From Eonycteris spelaea (taxonomy: Eukaryota; Chordata; Mammalia; Chiroptera; Pteropodidae), in assembly GCA_003508835.1 (NCBI GenBank), contig PUFA01000003.1:16345501-16409500 (forward strand): a stretch of DNA of 64,000 bases. Reading direction: 5' to 3'. Below the pieces are notes generated by a model that had not been told where the DNA came from, made no database searches, and worked only from the letters and a program-made list of their open reading frames with translations. The translations under genes and the position numbers were made by a program. Of this stretch, positions 32,991 through 47,264 are shown piece by piece; the first letter of the stretch is position 1; each line of letters starts with the position of its first letter.

Positions 32991-35900
32991 ACCGCACCTT
33001 GCTTTGCATGCTTTACTGTTATTCCTGTTCAGCTTTCTTTCTCTTCCAGGCCACCCACAGGACCTTCCTCAGTACAGGCACAGCTTGGCACATGGTGACC
33101 TCCTGTGGTGCTAGGTGCTTGGGAGTCATGGGCTGTCGTAGATTCTTCAGGCCAACTCTGCTTCAGTATTGCTCGTGGCTGTGTTGAATTGTGATAGCTG
33201 GGTGGCAGTGCCAATGTCTTCTTTCTGATACCTGTACAAGCATCTACAATACAGCATGTCACTAATTCTTTTGGTGGGTGTTGGTGGCGGGGATTGCTAT
33301 GGGGATTTATTTAGAGACAATTCAAAGATCTTTTTTCTCTGTGGTCATTTATCCACCAAACCAGAATGGCTCCCGAGCTCTAAACATGACTCAGAATGGA
33401 AGCTTAAAAGCAGTGTCATAAGAACCACCAAGTGGGGTTCAGCCGGCGCTGCCCTCTACCCCGCCATGCTTCCAGCACTGACAGACAGTCACCCCTTCCT
33501 CCATCCATTGCCATTCCACATCCTCAGAAAGTCCTCTCATGGCTGCATTTCCACTTGACCCGCTTACATTTTCTTCTTTTATTTTAATCAAAGGCAAGAG
33601 AAGCAATCCCTTTTTGCCATTCTGTATCCCATCCTTTGATTCTTCTGATTCCTGTAACTTTAAGTTAAAAATGTCCTGCCTTCAAAGCGCTACAATGCAG
33701 GATAGCCCAGGAGATCTCCCGCCTGCCTTGCTTGTTCATTAGACACTAGTGGCTTTGGTCAGGAAGTCATTGGGCCTGGCTAAGAGACGCCAAGGCAGAG
33801 AGCACAGGGATGAGGCAGGGAGGTTCAGACCTTGGTGCAGGCTCCTGATTGCATGACATACAGGGATGAACAACATGAGGCACTGAATACTTTTGTTTTG
33901 GGGGGTTTTTATCTATAATAAGCTAAAAGTTCACATTGTAATTTGCATATACCAAAGTGCTTTGGAAAAAGGGTTTCAACTCGGATGGTCCGCAGGGTGA
34001 AACTTGATTTGGAAAGTGCTGTGAAGGCCCTGCGTCACCCCCACCAAGGAGGAGCAGGTGGCCAGAGAACGGGGCTGTCAGAGGAGTGGGCAGAAGTTCA
34101 TTAGGGCCAGCTCCCCAGACACAGCCTGCAGACTCCCACCTGATTCCCAGTTGTACCCAGTTGCCCGGGAGTTGAACTGTGTGCTGGGTGGTGAAGCGGT
34201 GAGCCTTCCGTGTGAGCTGAGGCCGCTGCCTGAGCACGTCAGAGCACAGATCACCAGAGCCCTGCGTGGCAGGCAGGTTTGGACTCCATCGCTTCTAGGG
34301 CTCCTTCTGACTTTCCATGCTATTCCAATGGATCTTGCCCTATTAAGGCAAGGAGCCTCCCTGGATACCTTGGCTCCGTGTTTCCCTCCGAAGTCCCAAG
34401 TTTGTTTTTGTTTTTTTGTTTTTTGTTTTTTGTTTTTCTGCCTGTTCCTCTCGCCCTAAGCCAACTTCTCTCACCTCCTCACCAGCCTGTGACCTCACCA
34501 GGGCAAACAATGGAGGCCTTTATTTACTCTGAAAAGTCCAGGCAGTTCCCATTTGGTGCCTGGCCCGTGAGGCTATTTGATAATCATCATTAGTATCAAA
34601 TGTAGGTTGCTTCATGTTTTCTAGACCTTGTTTATTGTCTTTTTCCCGAGATCCTCTTCTTTGCCTCCCACATGTATCTAGCCAGTTTCACAGAGGGGGG
34701 AATCAGAGGTGGGGGAGGGGGTGCAGAATTCTTCAAGGGAGATAGACCGCAGCTCTGTCACTCAAGTTGGGCCACCGTGCCTTGCCATTAAGAAGTAATT
34801 ATTTGAAAATACGAATTTGCCCAGGAGTATGAGTAGCCTTTTATGCTGGCTACAATTAGTTTTTTGCTTAGTGCTGTGAATGAGAGCCCAGCTCAGGAGT
34901 AGTCATTTTTCATGACAGTTGTACCCCTGGAGAACCAACTTAAAGGAGTTGCTTTTCATGGCGAATCATGGGTGTAGCTAAAGGAAATCTATTTGCAGTG
35001 TATAATGAGACTCTCCACGATTTCTCCATCCTTGTCCTTCATGGAGAGCAAGAAGGTGGAAACTGATTTATTAGGAAATGTGGCTCTTCCTCAAACCATC
35101 AGTTTCCTGAACTTCTCCAACCTTCCTCTTGGGTTGCTGCCATTGAATAAGTGGCAGGTTGGTGTCATGCTGGGCTTTGGGTTCCACTGGATCATGAGGG
35201 AAGCCCAAACTGGGAGATTCAAGAAGGATCTGAGATCTAAGAGGACACAGGCTAGAATCTGGCACTGGGTCGGAAGGCAGGGGAAGGCTGACCACAGGAA
35301 CTCTGGGTCCACAGGTGGGTCACGCTTTCAGAATCATGGACTTCACTGAGAGTCAGGAGAGCCTCTGAATATTTCCATTTCAGCATCCCACCTAAACAAA
35401 CAAAAGATACTTTCTAAAGTCCTTCATGGACAGCCTTATTTGGCTACTTGCTGCTCAGTGTCCCTCAGGGAGGGGACTCACCGCTTCTTGAGGCAGCCCT
35501 GGTACAGCTCTTTCTTCTGTTGCACTAAAATCATCCTTTTAAAGCCTAAATATTTCTAATTCCTGAATCTATTTCTTGGATTTCATAGTTTCCTGATGCC
35601 CAGTCACTTTGGTTCCTGTGCTAGGAATCTTAGTTTGTCAATGTCCCTCCTAAAGGCATAGGTGGGGAGGGCTCCCAGAGCAGAGTACAGTACCGAAAGG
35701 TGGTCTGACCCTGCAGAACACCAGGGGATTGTGACCTCCACTGCTCTAAGTACAGTACCTTTATTAACAGAATCCAGGCTGTACCAGGTCTCTGGCAGCT
35801 TCATCACCATTGGTGTATACTGAACTCAAGGTCAAGGAAATTCTGCAATTTAATATTGTCTTATGCTACTATTGCTGGTCCAACTCATCGCATCTTACAT

Positions 35901-36234
35901 ACATTGGATTCTTTGGGCTAAAATGCAGGTGTCTGTATTATCTTTATTATCCCCTCTTCGTGCATACTTCTTTGCAGAGATCTGAATCAAATGTTAGTCA
36001 GATGGTCTGGTTTGGGTCTGTGGACAACATAGAAGGCACAGAAATAAGTCAGCTTTGGATGTAGATGGCCAGCTCACTCCAAGTTCCTCTTCTGTGCTTT
36101 CTCTAGTGGGGCCTCTCTAGATGCTGTTCACCATCTGTGAACCCGGTTTCTCAATGACGTATTGGCCTTCTTGGATCTAACTGCAAAGGTTGTTGAAAGT
36201 GTGTGGTCATTGGTGAAGTAAATTCTTCTCAGTT

Positions 36235-36340
36235 ATGTTGGAAGCTCTCTGAGGACAGGAGTTATAGCTTTTAATATAATACCCACTTATTTTATTTCCC
36301 CAGCCTGGATGTTAAACAAGTCCTTGTTAGCTCTGTGCCA
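36235..36340 (+). repeat. L2 3'-end fragment
   Basis: 'ggaagctctctgaggacagg', 'agttatagcttttaatataa' and 'cccagcctggatgttaaaca' match the forward L2 tail. Confidence 0.45.
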
Positions 36341-36689
36341 CTGAAGATAGTTCTATGGAAAACCCCCCTCTCCATCAAAACAGCTTCTGCCTAGTCAGCC
36401 CTGTGTGTTTCACATTGGTTCCTTAGAAGCATCTGAAGCCTTTCATCATGCTGCCTTTTTCTGAGCTCCCATGCAGATATACTGTAGCAGAGCTAAGGCA
36501 TCCGAGTTCTACATGAATCTACAGTTGTATGGTGTGTTGAGCATAAGTGCCGTGTGGGGTATAGAAAGTTCTTATTAGGAATAATTGATCTCAGGGCATT
36601 TAGGGAAAATCCCACGGCAGTAAATAAACTGTCAAAATGAGTGTTCCAGATAGCTCAGAGTGTGGAAAATTGGTAGCAACCCTCACATC

Positions 36690-36880
36690 TGCCCAGCACC
36701 TTTACAAAGCGTTCACATCCGACCAACTGTTACCTCTTTCTGGTTTGTTCTTAGGATAATTCAGTGAAGTAGCTGTTATTCTTCCCTGTTTTATAGACTG
36801 AGGAAGGGACTTTGAGGGTTTTTAAATGGCTTGCCCTGAGGTTACAACTAATCACCAGGGGAGAGGAGAAGGGAGAGACT
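36690..36880 (-). repeat. MIR SINE fragment, reverse orientation
   Basis: 'gcacctttacaaagcgttca', 'gctgttattcttccctgttt', 'tatagactgaggaagggact' and 'aaatggcttgccctgaggtt' are reversed MIR in order. Confidence 0.55.
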
Positions 36881-38454
36881 CAAACCCTCATCAAACCCTC
36901 AGGTCTCCTGGTTTCCAGCATGGAGAAGCCATAGTTAAAAGATGCGCTCACGCTGGTCTTGCTGGTACATGGCTGAATCCCGTGGAGCTCACCTGATTGT
37001 TCCTGCCCCATGCCCTGGCCTAGGCTGTGGGTGAACCTAGGTGTTGCAGCTTCATCCAGGAGGCCCACGGCTCTTTCTCAGACTGCCCACAGCCGTCTCT
37101 TTGCTGAAGAAGACTCAGAAAGACACAGTGGCAGTGAGGTGTAGTGAGGGTGGTGGTTGGCAGCCCAACACAGGGCTACGGGATAATAGGCTCCCTGTGA
37201 CTTAATCTAGAAACTATTTACAGGGTATTCTAAAAGTGTCCTGGTTCAGACTGAAAATGTAGGTTTCGGCACAGGGCCCCCCCCCCAAAACAGGATTCCA
37301 TGAGTACTTTCTGGCCTGAGACTTGAGGGGAGGATGGTTACTCCATGCTGGGGGTCCTGAATCTGAGTCCCTGTTCTGCATTTAACAAGTGATCTCTGTT
37401 TTCTCCTATTTAATGAGGGATTAATACCGTCTCTCTCCTTCCACGTTACTTTGAAGATAGTCTGAGTGGATGGTCGTAAAGTGGTTCTGTTAAAAAAATG
37501 CAATGGAAATATGAGGTGCTCTTCTGTAGAACAACCGTGTAGTAGATTCCTGACAAACTATAGTCTCTAATTAAACTTTTCCATGGCTTCTTCCAATACC
37601 CCCTCATTCCCTGGCCTCTCTCGTTGCCTGCTTTGAATAAAGCCCCCAGACTTGGCTGTGACGAACGGCAGCTGCGGCTTGGAAGCGGTCAGCAGCCCTG
37701 TCCAGATACCCGCCACATGGCGTAATTGCCCTTTGTGAAATTCTGGGGTGAGAGGTCAGCCCTCTGTGCCCATCTTTGTCACTTCTCAGTCATCTGTATC
37801 CTGGTGGCAGTTGTGTTATCCCGACATCTTCCCCTACCCCCACCTCCCCCACTTCTCATGGAGCCCAGGAAAAAACCATCTGCTGAGTTGGCTTTCAGAA
37901 GATTTTTTTTTTTTTTTTAAATACCAATTTCCCTTTGTTCTGAGGCAACCTCCAATCAGAGCTGAGGTCTGCCGGGTTTGGCGAAAGGCTGGTATTGTGT
38001 TTCGTGCTCCCGGAGGAAAGGTTGTCCACTTGCTTTTCTTTTTGATTCGATTCCCTGCCATTCTGCAGGAGAGTCCGAGGTTGCAGCTGCCGCGTCAGCT
38101 GTAAATGGGGGACCCCCTTGTTTAAGAACCTACATGTTAATCATTTGGCAGGGGGAAAAAAAAAACAAAACAAAAACAGCAGAAAAAAATCATAACCCTC
38201 ACTAACAAAAGTTTTTCTTCCTGTTTCCATCTCATCCTTTAAGTCACATTACTATCCTTGGAAGCTTTTTGGATAAATCTTTGTATCCAGCCTCTTATGT
38301 TTCTTGATTTCTTGCTGAAGAATACAAGCTGCATATCAGAAACATAGGAGAGTCATTCTTTTATGGAAAATTCGAATCACAGAGGAAGGCAACTGGCTGT
38401 GCAGGCTGTTTCTCCTGGGCATAACGGCCATCATGTTGGTACTTCGAGCAGTGA

Positions 38455-38600
38455 GAACTCTCCAGGCACTTGACCCATATTGTCTACTAAATCTTCCCCA
38501 CAACCACAATGGAGATGTTATTATCCCCATTTTACAGATGTAGAAAATGAGGCACAGAGACCTTCAGTTGCTCACCTTGGTTCTCAGAGTCAGGAAGCTG
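38455..38600 (-). repeat. MIR SINE fragment, reverse orientation
   Basis: 'gatgttattatccccatttt' directly followed by 'acagatgtagaaaatgaggc' is the reversed MIR core, well kept. Confidence 0.65.
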
Positions 38601-39959
38601 TGCTCCCAGCGTGCTTACCCTCTGAGCTCTGAGGCAGCTGCTGGGGGCTGAATCTAGGGTGGGAGCCAGAGCCCCTCACCGTCAGAGCCTGCCTTCCAGA
38701 AGACCTGTGGGCCAGGTGCTTTCTCAGTGCTTCCATTTCTCTGTCTGTAAAACTGGAACCACAACAGCTGGGTGCCAAGGAATCTAGAGAGACATTAGGA
38801 CCAGTCTTGTGAAAGCTTCTGAGTTCTTGTATCTCTGAAGCTGGCGCTTCTGACCTCTTTTTCTATTCCAGTCCACAAAATGAGTAGCAATCCTCTAGGC
38901 AGATTTGGGAGTTGCTCTGACACACCATTTCAAGTTATCTTCAGCTTTACAAACAGATCATTCTGCAGCCTCTGTCCTGGTGGGTCAGTCTTGCCTGCAC
39001 ACAGACTCCCATCTTTATCGGGGGCCTTTGCTAAATGATGGCCCTTTATAAACTAAAGGGTGTGTTTTGCTCCTGTATGGTGATGAGAGAGGTCAGCAAG
39101 TGAACACATGATTCCATAAACTGGTGAAAATCCATAAAATCCGTAAAACTGTTTTTTAAATATGCTGTCTTCTCCCTCCTCTCACCGTTGGGTTGGGACA
39201 GTGACCCAGAGCATTGGATGACCTGAAGACTCCTGTAGAATGGAAAATAAAATAAAATAAACACAACAGAAAGAGAGCGAGGTCAACAGTTTTTTTGTTT
39301 GCTTCGCTTGAGGATATAGAATTTTCCTACATAATTTAAAATACGTGTGTATTGATTTTAATATTTTAAAATAAAATTGTGGATTTCGATGTGGATTATA
39401 AAAAAAAATGTGACTTTACTGAGCAATATACTCAGCTTCACACCTGAAACTATCTAATAGAGGCCTTGTTCAGAACCTTACTATATGAAATGAGGTGATT
39501 TTAACTAAATGGTCTCTTTTTTTTTTCTTCTAATGCAAAGTGAGATGTGAAAAGAAATAACACCTGCAGCAATTAGAGAGCGAGAGAAGACAGCATACAG
39601 ATGCAGTGGACTAGGTGAGGGAGGTTGGAAGTCCATAGACTTGTGGCAGTGGCTACAGCAAACAGTGGGCCTGGGGTCAAGAAGACATGCCCATCTGCTC
39701 AGTTCTGCCAGCTGACTCAGGCTGCGTCTTGGGTTAGCCAGGGCCACTCTGTAGAGCTTGTTTTCACACAAGCCTGCAGATCTCAGAGATGGGAGAGCAG
39801 GGGGAGCAGGAGGAAGTAGGAAGGGGTAGATGTTGACAAGAGAACAGTGGGCTTTGCTACACCTGAGACAGGTGCCCTAACAGAGTCACAGAACCAAGCT
39901 GAGTAGAACTTGGGCACCTCTGCCGATGCTAATTGTCCCACTTACAGTGCTCTTTTTCT

Positions 39960-40080
39960 TCTGCGTCATTACTCATTCATTCATTAATTTATGCGTTCAT
40001 TTAATCAGAGGTATTTTCTTCGGTAACTGTGAATTGCATGCCAGGCACGGCCATGGAGGTCTAACTGGGCATTGTTCCTT
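39960..40080 (-). repeat. Possible L2 3'-end fragment, reverse orientation
   Basis: 'ttactcattcattcattaat' and 'gcatgccaggcacggccatg' resemble the reversed L2 tail. Confidence 0.4.
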
Positions 40081-41829
40081 AATGTGGTCTGTCTGACTTG
40101 CAAGCTCTGTCAAGGAGGAACCGAGACAGAAATGCTTCTCCTTAGCACCTCAACTAGGAAGAAGGATGTCAGAATTCTCAAAAAATACCATGTGAGTTGA
40201 CTGGGTGATTTGATTGAGTGTTAGGGACAGTCCTATCACTCAGTTAAAAAGAAAGACAAAATACACCTTGAAGCAGAACAGGATGTGATGTGAGTTGAAG
40301 GCATCCATTCTAGCAGACACATGTGACTTTATGATAGTGATGTATTTAATCGATGGGACGTCCTTGAGACTGCCATCATAGAAAGAGGAGGCGAGAATAA
40401 CAAGGTTGGCTGGAAACCTGAAAAATCGTGTCACACATTTTGGTGGAGGGAGCAGAATCCAGGAAAAGTAGTGGAGGAGATAGAAGTGGAAAGGCCTGAC
40501 GTCCTGGGACAATTCAGGTACAAGGGTGAAGACGAGTGAGAGCCGGCCGCCCCAAAGGGAGGAAGAAGACAGAATCTGAGAGACAAGGAGTGCAAGGGAG
40601 TGGAGAGCAGGGAAATCTCATGTGCTTATGGACTGAGCCAGCATTTGAAGGTCTGGGAAGGGGCTGCCTTTGAAAGATGCTATCAGTCCAAGTGGCTTTT
40701 GCAGAGCAGGAACGGATCAACTGATGAAACAGTGGATACTCCTGGAGAAACTTGGCCTGTGGTCCTGGACCCTTTCAAAAATGCTCACTTCTCCATCAAG
40801 GTACTGGCATCTTTCAACTGGTATGGAAGCCATCGCTGATACCCCTTAAGGGCGGCTGCACAGGTAGGTGGGCTTAGAGAGGGGCTGCTGCAGGCTGGAC
40901 CAGCTGTGCCCTTCTCCACCTCCAGGGAGGAGCAGGTGCTGAACTTCTGGATGCCTGGCTTTCCTTCTGGCTTTCCTAAATGGCAGCTGACCTTTGCTCC
41001 CAATTTTAGGCCTGCAGCAGGTTCCTCTCTGTCTGAGCCTGGCTGCAAGGGTGCCAGTGGCCGCTTCTGCTCATTTCATTTAACGCAGGGAGCTAATTGC
41101 TGTCCATGAAGCTTCTCTTTCTCCAAAGAGGACAGCCCAGCCGTTGGAGTTCAGGGGAAGCAAAGAGCTGGAGGGGAGGACAGATATTTGAGGAGAGAGT
41201 CCAAGGCAAATGTAGAGAGCACCAGAGAGAGCACCACAGGCTCGGACGTCCTTCTGTTATCATGTTTCTCTGGCAAGTTCTGTCTAAGAAGGTGGTGCTG
41301 TTCAATGTGTGTATTAGAGTTCAGTGTTACATGCACACACGTGTGTATGCGTGTACAACCTATAGGGAGATAAATATTACCCGAAAAGGAAGAGATGTTG
41401 TCTTTGGCCCTGAACTCTGTGTCTCCTCACCTGTCTCTTAACCTTAGGGTCCCCTCTTAAAATGAAGGCAATGAAGCAGAAGATCCTAAAGTTTTACCCA
41501 GCTCTGTCATTCTAGGAAATCACTATATAAATACTGATTCATATATCTAGATATTTACACATATGTGAATACGGAGACATATTCATATATAGACATGATT
41601 TTATCTTATATAATCGTGTGTATTTTTTTGAATAGCAGCCTGTAAGTTATAAAATAAATATTTATTTCAGGGAAAAGTAGACATACTCAGCCACACCTAA
41701 TATGAATGATGACTAGGAAGAAGAAGGAGGAAAATCACATGGCACCTGGGTGGGTGAAAGAATTCAGAGCCATCACTCTTAATTTACAAGGACTTAGTCT
41801 GCCTCTAAAGTAACCCCAGCTTCCCATCT

Positions 41830-42080
41830 TGTTGGGAAGTTAGGCCCAAACGTGATGCTTATTTTGTGCCAGATGCTGGGGTATGTGAAGAGGCCAGGGA
41901 GAAGTGGAGGAAGACGTAGGCTTGTATGGCCTTGAAGTGTACGATTTAGGCAAAAGGGAACAGTGGCTGGGGCATTGCTTGAGCCGTTGTTCATGGGGCA
42001 GAGGCTCACCATGTCCCGGGACCTACTGGCTGGCCTGCAGGCTCTACCTGGAAAATCTGGACCAGGAAGCCTTAGTAGGG
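41830..42080 (-). repeat. Possible L2 fragment, reverse orientation
   Basis: 'gatgcttattttgtgccaga' followed by 'tgctggggtatgtgaag' and, later, 'cttgtatggccttgaagtgt' and 'gtacgatttaggcaaaaggg' resemble reversed L2 3' sequence. Diverged. Confidence 0.4.
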
Positions 42081-42140
42081 CAGATTAGGGAGACTTTTCC
42101 TGGGTGTGGCAAGAAAGAAATGTAATGTCTACTCCGACGT

Positions 42141-42170
42141 GGGTGCGGGGGCGGGCGGGGGGCGGGGGGG
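42141..42170 (+). other. G-rich run with quadruplex pattern
   Basis: Runs of 3, 5, 3, 6 and 7 G separated by one or two other bases on the sense strand of intron 2. Fits a G-quadruplex. Confidence 0.75.
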
Positions 42171-44339
42171 AGAGGAGACTAGGGAGTGTGCTGAGAGCTG
42201 CTTCAGGAAATCACAGTACAGCTGGCATCAGAGAAAGAGAGACCAGGGACAAGAAACAGGTTGACTGCAGCACCCAGTGAGGAGAGTAAATGTCCTTGGT
42301 TTTGCTATCACTCTGAAGAGGCCAAGAGAGCCTTCAGGCAGGTGAAAAAAATCGGGCCCTGACACTTTGATTCCTGTGACTTAGAGAAGTTCATTTTCTT
42401 AAGAATTCATTGATTCATTTCCTTGAGAATTCATAAGTGTCCTATTGACTCTTACAAAAAGCTGACTGGAAGGTGCCTGGAGTGAAGAACTTAAGGAAGG
42501 CACAAAGGCCCCAACTCCAGCCTTTTCCTTGAAGTTTTCTGTCCGCTGGTAACGCCTGGAGCAGGAATGCCAAAAGGAAGGAGTTCATCAAATCCTTCTT
42601 CTTTTTCCCATAAAAACCAAGGTGTACTTTCTGTGTTTTGAGCTTGTCACCCATGATGTGGGCAGTTTGGATTTCCTCTTGTATGTTCACTGTCTGTTTC
42701 CAGTCTGTTTGGTTTTCTGCTCTGCTTTGCCTCCCATCCCTTTGTACTGCTGAGTTCTCCAGCTCCGCACGGACTCAATAAATCTCTTCTTTGCCACCCC
42801 TTCTCCAAACAAGGCTTTCAGGAAAACGAAGGGAAAAAGCCAGCACGTATTTGCTTTTACCATCATCTCCTCTCGAACCCTTTTAACTACTTCAGATATA
42901 ACCTATCCGTATGCAGTGTGGAACAGGTTGCACTTTTTCTGTGTTAGAAAGCAACAGAAATGCATATGGCCATGATGGAGAATCTCCCCCACCCTCAGAA
43001 GGTGGGGGAACAGAGCAATGGTGTGAAAGAACGAATTAGTTATGGCAAATCTTGTTAGTGTCCATTGTAAGCAGAGAAGCTGAGCCATCTGTGGCCACTT
43101 GCAAAATTGTTCCTTGTTTGTTCAGGCTCCCCACCGAAGCAAATCTTTGTGGCTTCTAATAATTTGCATACTGTCACTTGTTTGCCAACTGGAGGGTGTC
43201 TGGACATGTGTATGTGAGAGGGCAACTGCGTGGACACGTATGTGTGCTGAGAGAACCCAGTGTTGGCATGCCATTGAAGCAGATATCTGGGGGTCAGCTT
43301 CGGCCGGGCTCTGGGCTCAGGAAGGGAGGGAGGGGTCCTGGGAGAGCCTGTTTATATTATTTGTGGACATTCCTGTGCAATATATCCAATTGCCTTTTTG
43401 TGCTTCCATCCCTCGCTCCTCCCCAGAGTCCCCTGCTGCCCTGATGACTCTCCCATTTTTGCCTTCAACGTCTTCGTTCTTAATTGGTGGTGTGTGTTCT
43501 ACAAGGGGCAGAGCCTGTTTAGAGCAGCTTACTTCCCAGTATAAGCTAGGAGAGATGTCTTAGGGTTGTGCGTGCAACCAGCATGACTCAATTGCTCTGT
43601 GTTCGAGTTACCGCCGTCTCACCTCCATTCATTCTACGACTTTTACAGTGGTCTGCCGCAGAGAAGTGGTGTTCCGGGTGCTGGAGGGGGGGGTTCTAAA
43701 GGCTGCCGTGCCTCCATTGCCCCTGTCTTCACGGAGTTTTCATGCATGATGGACAATACATGCCCTGTGGATGGGATGACTGAAGTTCTGGAGGTCCCGA
43801 GGGGAAGGATTGTTCATTTTGGTATGGTGGCCTCTGAAGGCATCGTGCCTGTGGGTGTGTGGGAGACTGAAGCCTGTGTAGGGTGGAGGGCCAGCAGGAC
43901 TCTCCTGCTAGACTTCTGGGATGTCTGGGCTGGCCAATAAATGCACATTTATAAAAATTAAACAGGAACATGCTTCTTCTGCTTATTACAACACCCTATG
44001 GGTAGGGTGCTATAATAGGATACAATTCTAGGACTGAAGTTGGAGTTCTTCTCTGTTTATTTCTAAGAACACCAAAAATTTATTCTCTCCATGACATTGA
44101 TAGCTTACTTGGCCACGCTGCACCTTTATTTCCCCTTTGAAAAAAAAAAAAAAAGGTCATCATGCTTTTTCGTTCTCTTCCTCTCACTTTCCTTTATACT
44201 GGGCAAACTCTGGCTAGAAAGAAAGTTAGTGCTTTCATCTCTTTAGAAGACCTCTTTTTATACTGTAGGGTGGCATTCTCCATAGCTATGTGAGAGGGTC
44301 AGCCTGCTTCCTATTGCTTGATGGGTACACACAAAAGAA

Positions 44340-44470
44340 TATGAAAGCTGAAAGAGACCTTGAAGATTATCAGAGCAATCTTCTCTTTACAGATGAAGAA
44401 ACAGAGTCCAGATCAGTGATATCTCATGATTCGTCCAAGATCACATGGCCCAATCAGTGACAGTCTGGAA
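44340..44470. repeat. Ancient SINE/LINE relic (MIR or L3/CR1-like)
   Basis: 'gctgaaagagaccttgaaga', 'ttatcagagcaatcttctct' and 'ttacagatgaagaaacagag' form a recurrent old mammalian repeat pattern; a similar opening occurs at 60,835-60,880. Confidence 0.45.
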
Positions 44471-47264
44471 AAAACAAACAAACAATTAAAAAAAAAAAAA
44501 GGCAGCCTTTCTAGTTGTTACAATGCTGGGAGCTAAAAAAGAGGCAGGACACTCAATTACTGTGGCCAGTCATTGCCACTGCCTATTTGTTTGGCCCATC
44601 TTATTACAGTTTGGCACTTCTCTCTTGAACCCTCCTGAACTCACCATGGCTTTGCCCAGGAGAATCAGATAAAGGAGCCTTTTATTTCTCAACTGCCCTG
44701 TGCATGCAGCATTCAGAGAAGAGGGGCTGGCAATGGCGGTGGGGAGGGGAGAAAACATTTGTCTTTCAATACTGGCCTGACATGAAAGCCTCACTTGATG
44801 GGGAATTTTAGAACCCAGCTAAATAATGGTCACAACCAAGACAAAAGATAAAACTGACCCACTAGTTATGTGGTTACTTAAACATGATTTACCCTGCATA
44901 ATGCTGGCTGGGACCTGGGGGTCTCGTTTCTAACGAGCCAAGAGACAGCACAATTAATTACATGGGAAGGAGTGCTATCGGACAGCAAACTAGTCATTGG
45001 AAAAGAAAAGGTCTGTAAATATTCCCCACCTTCTTCAGATACTTGCAGAAACACACAGGCACACAGCATAGCTCACATATTGGTGGACACAGGCAAGGAT
45101 GGGAGCCTGATGAGTGCTAGTGGTCTCAATGTAGGATGTCGGGGGTGGGGGTGATTAGCTGGAACTAGAGAAGGTGCAGTGACTGGGAAAGGAAGGGGTG
45201 GGGGTCTGGAAAAGAATTGTCATGTGATTCGGCTGAATGTGAAGTCAGCCAGGAGCTCTGCATCCTCACTGCCCTGGCGGACATGGTTTTCATCTTGTGT
45301 GTGCGTCTGACAGCCATCCCTGAGTCTCCAATTTTGATGACATGCACACTTGAGGTTGTTAGGAGGTGGGACCGGAGAGCAGGCTAGAGTGGAGAAAGGG
45401 CTCTGAAGGTAGAAGTTGGGAGGCCACATTTAGGCCGGTGAGAATGGGAGCTGAGCTACAGGACGTGTCCTGTCCACTGTGATGTGTGCATTCTTCTGAT
45501 CGTCTTTTGACCCTGCAAGCAAATCCCAGCAGTACTCTTTGAACGCTAACTGCTTTAGGAGTGTCACCATATCTCCCTTTGCTTAAACATAGTTGCCTGG
45601 AAAGTTAGCTCTAGAGTGGAGTGTCTTAGCTGGAAAAATGAGAAGGTGAAGGCCGGAGGATTTGAAGAGGGCAAGGCCAAGGGTTAAAGGAGAAAGGTTA
45701 GCAGCAGGCGAAGGTCCAGGATTGAAATATTTGCTGAAGGCTGACAGGCAACAGAATAGAGGCAGACAAGTGGCAAATTCCTATTTACTCCTCTAATTGA
45801 GAAAATATTTTGAGTGGTATTCAGTCAGACTGCATAATTATTGGGGTAGGGGCTGGAGATGAAGAAAAGAATAAGAATGGGAGAATATTATTAAACTTCC
45901 CCAGGAAGTCAGAGTGACTCCAAGTTCAGGGTGTTGTGTATATGTGCTATCATCCCAAGCCTCTTCCCTTGGGCAGCACAGCATTCATTTCTCCACTCAT
46001 TCAGCGCATGGTCACTGAGGACCTGCTGTAGATGGAGGAGGAGGTAGCTGCCCATAGGAGTTAGCATCAGATGAATGAAACAGAGGCCATTCCTTCCTCT
46101 CACGGGAAGGTACGTAAGTGATTCAGTGCTGTTACTGTTGTTTTCTTTCAGTATGTCTAAATCTTGTTGTCATCTGTGTCTCTTCACCATTCAGTGAATA
46201 ATTCGATATCCTGTTGTATCTGCAAGAGAACATAAAGCGATGACAGCACTGGGTCTGGCTGTGCCAGGGCATTGCTTCCTAGTGGATTGCCCTGTGCTGC
46301 CCCAATGTAGCAGGGCTAAGGAGCGGGGGTGTGTGGAGAGGGGAGTCTGAGTGTGGGGAAGTAGTTAGAAAGCAAAACAGTTGTTTCTTGACTCAGCCAG
46401 AGCCAGCTCCTCCTCCTCCGTGCTCAGCGCTTTCTGCACATCTTGTGAGAAGTGGCTGCAGTGTTCAGGAGCGCAAGTTCGTTTAGGTTTCCAGGCCAAC
46501 GGTGGGCAGCACTGATGGTTTTTTCACTAGGACCTTTATAAACAACAGGAGTGTAGAGCTGGGAAGGCTGGGAGGCTCATTTTGCAGAGGTTGAGCGACA
46601 TCCCACAATGCTTTGTGAGGTTGTGGCAGAGCTGGGACCCTGCCTCAACCCCTTGACTCCCCAGCCAGTGTGGGTACACTGCCACCTCTTCCAGGAAATG
46701 ATGACTCAGATTATTTTCATCAACATGTCTCACCCCACCCCTCCTCCATTTTCTTCCCACAGCCGCCAGAGCCAAAAATAGACCAAAGCAGTTTCAAGTT
46801 TAGGCAATTTCCGTTTTTACATAGAAATCTATGGTTAGTAGGGGTGGTGATGGTGGCCGGGGGTAGGGAGGGGAGCATGAGAACCTTCAAAGGGGGTTAG
46901 TTTCTCCTGGTTCTCGGGTAGCCTGGCGGAAATCAAAACTGAGTACCTCCATGGAGCCCTGGAGCCCTGAGTAGGTCTCTGAAAGATTCCTTCCACTCTG
47001 ATATTCTTTGGCTTTTAAGTTCAGAAGGGAATTTTCCCCTGCCAACTTAGGGACCATTCCTAAAGCATCATGAAATTCTTATGTAAGTTTTAAACTTCAA
47101 CAAGTAACTCCTGTGAGTTGTTACAGATAATTTGTAAGTGACATTTCAGGCTTCTGAATTTAGTTCCAATAGTCCAACACATATAACTTACTTTTGAGGA
47201 AGGTAGGAACTTTTCTTTGTTGCAGGGCCTGAAATTGGAAATCATTGAAAAAGATGATGAATAA

